64,000 nt of DNA from Siderastrea siderea (lineage: Eukaryota > Cnidaria > Anthozoa > Scleractinia > Rhizangiidae), in NCBI GenBank assembly GCA_964030785.1, contig OZ034979.1:8869883-8933882 (forward strand), read 5' to 3'. Shown here in pieces: positions 57,909 through 64,000 of this stretch. Position numbers and translations under genes: made by a program. The first letter of the stretch is position 1. Each line of letters starts with the position of its first letter. The notes under the pieces are model-generated. The model had not been told where the DNA came from. It worked only from the letters and a program-made list of their open reading frames with translations, and searched no databases.

Positions 57909-59934
57909 TTTATCCAGGGAGCCCACTCGCCTTGGCGGTTTCCAGTGGGGCCCTGGGTAAACTAAGATATTCCGTCAGATGTAGTCAACGACGTGCCATT
58001 GTGAAAACACTTTATTGCGTAGTTCAATTCTACCTGTTACCATCCCCCCCGGGCATACCTCCGGGGATTTGCAATTTTTTTCTTACTTGGCGGTCTATTC
58101 CCTACCCCCGGGCACGCAGACATAGACAATTCCCCACCCCTGGGACTCCTCATCGACCACAAATACGTTGTTTTGCGTACAAAATGTAGATCACGAAATT
58201 GATTTCCGTACAATAGCAAAACCAGACGTTTTGGCAAGAACTGAACTATTTTCTAGAGTTTATTGAACGAAGAACACTACATGTATAATATAATGAAAGC
58301 ATGAAAAAGAAAACTGTAGAAAAAACTCTATTCGCACTGGCATGTGGCTGACAAGTAAAGAAATGTTCTTTGCCACGTGTTTTATTCTAAATAGAGCACA
58401 TACGCACAAGAGACCCGTGAACAAATTGATGGCAGCATTTTAAAAGAGTCTTTCTTAGCTTGTTTCATAAGAACACTGGACGGACATCTCTGTTTAATAT
58501 AAAGCCGTGCATCCGTTTTTATATAGAGTATTTTATAAGTCGTCTTACATTTTTATACATAAATTCGCTGAACATATATTTCTTTGTTTGTTACGAACGC
58601 CATCCATTCGAATACGCCCGCATCAAACGCACATTCGTTTAACAATTTACAATAATAAAGGTACCTTCGAATACAGATTTTAATTTTGAGAGATTATTCT
58701 TCTCTAACCAGTCTGCTACAAATTTTGGAGATTTTCCCTGGAAATAGGCAGTCTTCTCCACGCGGTCCAGCGCCATCGTGTCAACCGAAAAGTGACATAC
58801 TTCACAAGAACAACAAGAAGTTATTTTCGATTTGCCTCGCCCCCTACCCCCGGGACAAGACCGCTTCAAACAATTCCCCACCCCCGGGCCTAAAGGGCTG
58901 GACTTGTCCCCGGGGTTGCCCTGGAGGGATGGAAACAGGAAAAATGGAACCATGCATAAAAAGCAAGGAAACGGTGCATGAATAAGAAAATATTTTATGC
59001 GTACAGTTTAAAGCTCGAAAAAACTGAAAATTAATGATAATAACGCTGTGTTCCAGAGTGACCTTCGAGTTCAGATTATTGCGATGCAGTTCGTGGGAAC
59101 AATTTGCGACGCTGTACAGAACACTTTCTCTTTTAAGAAGCACTTTTCGAAAGAGTTTCGCGTCCCGCAATTTTTTTTTTTGGCCAGAAGAGTTTTTGGG
59201 GTTTTTGAAAAAGGAACACCAGCTTATTCATGGCAGCTCCGCTGTTTATACGCTAGCCTATGTATATATATTATGTAATCAAGCAGATTGCATGAACTTG
59301 TGAAATGGACAAATAAAAAAAATTGTTGAAGATGCTGAGTGTCGAGCCGTTTGCTGCATGAATAAGAAAATCTCTGAACATAAGACACTGTAAGTGGAGG
59401 AGGTCTTCAGTATCGAATAAAACTGCTTATTATTGCTACCGACATTCACAATCCGGCGTCCTGTCTACAATCTGTAGACTTTCTCCTGAACAAATCTCGT
59501 AACAGGAGGTTATGTAAAGATTCCTAGGGGAGTAAGTACACTTTAGTGAAATAAACTACACTGGCGACGGTTTTGAGACAATCGTGTGTGTTCCAACTTG
59601 TCTTTTGCAATTTTTCGTTTAAAAAACGATCACAAAACATATTTTGCATCTCCGTTTTCTTTTTAGTTTTACTTTTGCCATCTACTAAATACTTAAGAAA
59701 AAGGACCGAAGACCGACTGAAAAATCCTTTTAATATTTCTATAAATGCCTTCTAATCTGCATACTAACATGGCAAGCAATTCCGCAATATCCTGTCCAAC
59801 AGCACACCACGCTATTGGTAATGAGTGGGTTGGCACATGGCAGGGCGACACATTTTCCACATTGGCCATTATTAAAATGCTAAAACTGGCCATATAGGTT
59901 CCATGTTGAGACTCTGTGCCTCATACGCGTGGAT
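57909..59934. other. Region between S2 and S3
   Basis: Holds the CCATCCC element at 58040-58932. The remainder (58933-59934) has only short frames without recognisable motifs. Confidence 0.5.
58040..58932. mobile_element. Transposon-like element with CCATCCC ends
   Basis: Left CCATCCCCCCCGGGCATACC and right, on the minus strand, CCATCCCTCCAGGGCAACCC, are inverted ends. Just inside each end lies the same subterminal text in direct orientation: CCCTACCCCCGGG, then CAATTCCCCACCCC. About 0.89 kb with no coding frame; it lies between S2 and S3. Confidence 0.65.
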
Positions 59935-62900
59935 TTGAATGGTCACACTCAGACTCAGACTCAAAAGTGCTACCACAATAAAATTTCATTTAAATGGTCA
60001 TAAGTTAAGTTTTTAAGGACCAAGTTTTGGTAAACAACTCCAAGATGATAAAAAGCCAGGTTTTTTTATTAGAAACAATAAACTTTGCATGGACCACCGT
60101 AACAAAATAAAAGTACCGGATCCTACAGTAAAGGATCTAATAAGCAAAAAATAAAGAACCAAATACGATAAAAAAGCAATGCTGATTAAACGGTGTAGGG
60201 AAACTGTATATATTTTACCAATATTTCAAAAGGCACATCCTTTCCAGGGTCTTACAGAGAATGACTCTAAGGGGCAAGAACGTTACAATTTAAACTAGGG
60301 GATAAAATATGATACTAGAATAACAACATACAACAGCTTATATTACAACATTTAAAAACTGGCGTAAAAACTAAAAACGTTACGAAGACACGTACATTGT
60401 GTAATCGATGTTACTAAATTTGCATACTCGCTGTGCTTATAGTAGAGATAAATTTGGGGAAATAAACTTAAAGCTGATGGCAAACTCTGTAGTTGTGTTT
60501 ACTTGTTGTCGAACATGACCTTTGTATATAACGGGTAACAAGATTTATCAGTGGCACGAAAAAAAAACCATTATCACTAAACAGACATAATCCGCTATTA
60601 CCCCTCAGACGTTGGGATGTGGTGGTCGGCCGTTAGCTGGAAACCATACCCTGTGTCGGAGCAACTCAAATTCGTTTCCCTTTTCCAGGCCAACACGGCA
60701 AAAAATCTACGCCTTTACGCAAAATTTATCCTATTTTAGACTAAATAGTTCAAATCTGTACCCTCTATCGGACCAAAATGGGTTGCAAAAACCACACCAT
60801 TTGGGTGTGCACATACCTGTTTAACTTATGTTCCAAACCTGGCCGATTACAACACCAAGACGGATTTATTTATTTTGTTATAGCCCTGGTCCTGAAGGAG
60901 GCTACAATCATCGTCATTACAGTGTAATCTTGGGATACTTTTCATAAGACCTTACGCTGCATGCACGCACAGTCCCCTTCCCCGAGGGTGGAGGGGGTCA
61001 GTGAGTTCCGCTGTGAACATTGGATAGGGTCCCGGAGGGGGATTCGAATAGTGTTGAATAATTGGATAAGCAAAGTTATTCGGAGTGCTAATATATGACG
61101 ATGTTATTGAATTATTGGAGCAATTTTGTTAGGTGACCCAAGAATTATTGGCCTTGATTGTAGTTGTACTAGTTGAAATGTCGACTAATAACATATATTA
61201 ATTAGTTTTCTTTTATGATACTGATACTTAGAAACAAACTTGTTGCTGTTACTTAGTCACCTAAACTTCTTCAAGAGAACATACATTTAAGCTGTAATTT
61301 CAATTAGTTTTCCACTGAATCACACGAAAAAACTTCCGAAATGGAAAGTTAAGATTTTGTATCACAAAACGCGTTTGTATCACAGGTCAGTTGAAACAAT
61401 ATAGAGTGTGCTCAAAAGACCTGAGAAAAAAGTGAAAATTATAATTTTTTAAATTTTCAACAGAAGGATGGTTACGGCTGTGCCCATACCTAGCCTTTAC
61501 CATACCGTCGGCAAGGAGAGCTCGTACGCATTGGGTTTTTGTTTGTATTTCTCGAAAAACCAAGGTAGAAACTATTCCTTCACGGCCAGGGCAGACTGTT
61601 AACTTTTTTTAGAGAAAGACGAGATTCGGAGAGCCCAAACATATGGTTTGTGATCATATTAGTGGGTGTTTAAATTTCAAGTTTGGCAACTAATTTATGC
61701 GATGGCAAATATAATTTGCAAGAAAACCAAGATTGTCATTCTTTCATCGAGAGAGACAAGAGCACATTAGTGGATAATCCAGAAGCCTTGCAGTTTGTTT
61801 TCATGTAAGTGGGAGTTTTTATGCTACATTTTTAACAAATGGGTGTTTTGTTTCCAAATTTTTACAATGTTGCAATGGCAAAAGGCAGATGATACAATGG
61901 CAGAAGTGAATTTCTTTCTCGCATTCACAATGAAGCAGTAAATTTCCTAGAAACTTGTGTTCATATAATATAATAATAACGTGATGTTGCAATGAATGAG
62001 GTAACAATACTTCTTGTGACATTCCTTTGCGCTTAAAATTGAAATCATACACTTTCGTGGTTCGAGTAAACTAAGATATTCCGCCATTGTGTTTGTTTGG
62101 GTAGCTTAACCAAATTATTTACGAAGTCAAACATAGAGTCATGTAATGAGTCTGTGGATGAAATCCTAAAGTGTGACCATTCAAATGAAAGCTACTGAGC
62201 AGTACTTTCCTATGGTGCTGTTTATTATGCTGTACAAGGTGGTTCTAACTTTTGAGTCTGTGGATGAAATCCTAACGTGTGACCATTCAAATGAAAGCTA
62301 CTGAGCAGTACTTTCCTATGGTGCTGTTTGTTATGCTGTACATGGTGGTTCTAACTTCGAGTCTGTGGATGAAATCCTAAAGTGTGACCATTCAAATGAA
62401 AGCTACTGAGCAGTACTTTTATGTAGTGCTGTTTATTATGCTGTACGAGGTGGTTCTAACTTTTGAGTCTGTGGATAAAATCCCAAAGTGTGACCATTCA
62501 AATGAAAACTCTGTTCCGTTGAGCAGTACTTTCTAATGGTGTAAATGCCATAGTTTTATTCAGTTTTTATCTTCCAGGCTCTTAGCACCTTTAAGAGCTC
62601 GAGAATTAAGAAAGAAAACAAAGCCGCATTCGTGTCTTCTTGAAGTTTATAACTAATAGTTTACTAGTATTATGGACAAAATATTCATTTCACCTGAACT
62701 TCATCAATGAGCGTTTCAATCAGCTGACCAAACAATGCTCAGAACGATGAAAACAACTCAGGCTAGAATAAAACCAATTAAGGAAAAATCAATTTGTGCA
62801 TTCACGTTTTCGCGGAAATGATGATGATTAAAAGACTTTTTCTTGCGTTTTGTATCTCGTGATGTCAAGCAATAGATGTAAAATTTTAAGAACAATCAAT

Positions 62901-63510
62901 GCTCTTGAAAAGCAGTTTATGTTGCCTCTCACTGATTTTTCTATTTTCTCATTTCTTCATCATCGCTTATTTACTGTCATCTACAGCGCCCTTTAAATTA
63001 AGTCGATTTTATAATTAATCGATAATACGTTATTCCTTTACACATCGTGAAAACAGCTTAGATAAGGCAAACTCCTTTGAATGCTACTTAAGGATGACAT
63101 TCACATTAGCGCCATACTTTGTTACAAGACTTCTTTTCACGTCAATCATAAAAGCCAAAAGGATTGGCAACGTGATGCTTTCGTGCAAGTACTGTTTTTG
63201 TGTACAATAATTCATTAACAAAAATATTTTGAAATCAAAGCACGATGAAGCATTCTTTTCCTTCACAACAATCCCTTGGCAACAGCTGATGTAAGGTACA
63301 AATTTGTCGAATATAATATTTGTTTCGCTCACCCAATATCAACTGGAAGTTGAAACAACACCAGTTATTTTCCGATATTCACCTTTTTCAAGTCTAACTG
63401 GAAATTACTTCACACCGACGATAAGAAAAGGTAAGAAACGGTTCGTTTCACTGCCAGTTGCCTTTTACAACTTTTCTTCTTCTGTGGTCTGAATTAAACT
63501 CTTAATTAAA
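59935..63510. repeat. Duplicated segment S3
   Basis: Left part matches S2 (from AAGGACCAAGTTTTGGTAAA); right part matches S1 (62500-63500 against 49260-50510). It is therefore the most complete unit in the window. No intact copy of the secreted-protein gene is attached to it within the window. Confidence 0.9.
62140..62535 (+). repeat. 106-bp minisatellite array in duplicated segment S3
   Basis: About four units with GAGTCTGTGGATGAAATCC and CAAATGAAAGCTACTGAGC, at the position equivalent to 48735-49295. Confidence 0.95.
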
Positions 63511-64000
63511 CTCTTAATCTGTACCCTCTATCGGACCAAAATTGGTTGCAAAAACCACACCATTTGGGTATGCACATACCTGTTTAACTTATGTTGCAAG
63601 CCTGGCCGATTACAACGCCAAGACGGATTTATTGGGATATATTTCACCTAGCACGACCAACTCAGTTTTTCCAGGACCAGGACTATAATGAAAAAAGAAA
63701 ACACCTTTTTTTGTTACAGCCTTGGTCCTGAAGAAGGCTACAATCATCGTCATTACAGTGTAATCTTGGGATACTTTTCATAAGACCTTACGCTGCACGC
63801 ACGCACAGTCCCCTTCCCCGAGGGTGGAGGGGGTCAGTGAGTTCCGCTGTGAACATTGGATAGGGTCCCGGAGGGGGATTCGAATAGTGTTGAATAATTG
63901 GATAAGCAAAGTTATTCGGAGTGCTAATATATGACGATGTTATTGAATTATTGGAGCGATTTTGTTGGGTGACCCAAGAATCATTGGCCTTGATTGTAGT
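63511..64000. repeat. Duplicated segment S4, continues past right edge
   Basis: From AATCTGTACCCTCTATCGG at 63516 it repeats 60753 onward nearly identically, apart from about 73 bp (near 63630-63700) that S3 lacks. The join to S3 is inside the unit, not at its end. Confidence 0.92.

Noticed and set aside
59034..59303. 89-codon plus-strand frame
   Set aside because: No recognisable motif, no splice partners and repeat-rich surroundings.

Overview
The window is nuclear DNA of an animal, most likely an anthozoan cnidarian (coral or sea anemone relative). The evidence is intron-rich genes with GT/AG boundaries, AT-rich introns and intergenic DNA crowded with small inverted-repeat transposons and minisatellites, and animal proteins such as beta-spectrin and microspherule protein 1. 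I see no bacterial operons, rRNA genes or CRISPR. The species cannot be fixed by eye.

Layout: (1) About 1-21.1 kb, minus strand: the 5' part of a large beta-spectrin gene, best matched to the beta-heavy type (SPTBN5/karst). Nineteen coding exons splice in one open frame of 783 codons: two calponin-homology domains, then the first spectrin repeats. The gene runs off the left edge. (2) About 22.5-36.2 kb, minus strand: a complete microspherule protein 1 gene (MCRS1). Twelve coding exons join to 1320 nt, giving 439 aa with an N-terminal basic motif, the MCRS N-terminal domain and a C-terminal FHA domain. (3) 39.57-41.06 kb, minus strand: an apparently intronless berberine-bridge-enzyme-like FAD oxidoreductase of about 494 aa. 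(4) 52.2-55.44 kb, plus strand: a four-exon gene for a 213-aa secreted, nine-cysteine protein of a family I do not recognise.

The rest is intergenic or intronic DNA built largely from repeats. These include piggyBac-like elements at TTAA sites, several MITE families, long foldback elements, a tRNA-derived SINE, a 5'-truncated non-LTR retrotransposon and microsatellites. A 106-bp minisatellite recurs at seven or more places, always in the same orientation relative to the host gene where it is genic. From about 46.9 kb to the right end, diverged direct copies of a segment of roughly 3.5 kb lie on both sides of the secreted-protein gene (46.9-50.5, 55.55-57.8, 59.9-63.5 and 63.5-64.0 kb). This suggests a locus expanding by segmental duplication.

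The genes are not functionally linked. Spectrin is a membrane-skeleton protein, MCRS1 a nuclear chromatin and transcription factor, the oxidoreductase a flavoenzyme of unknown substrate, and the fourth product is probably extracellular. Exon boundaries were placed by reading splice signals and frame by eye; they are predictions without transcript support.
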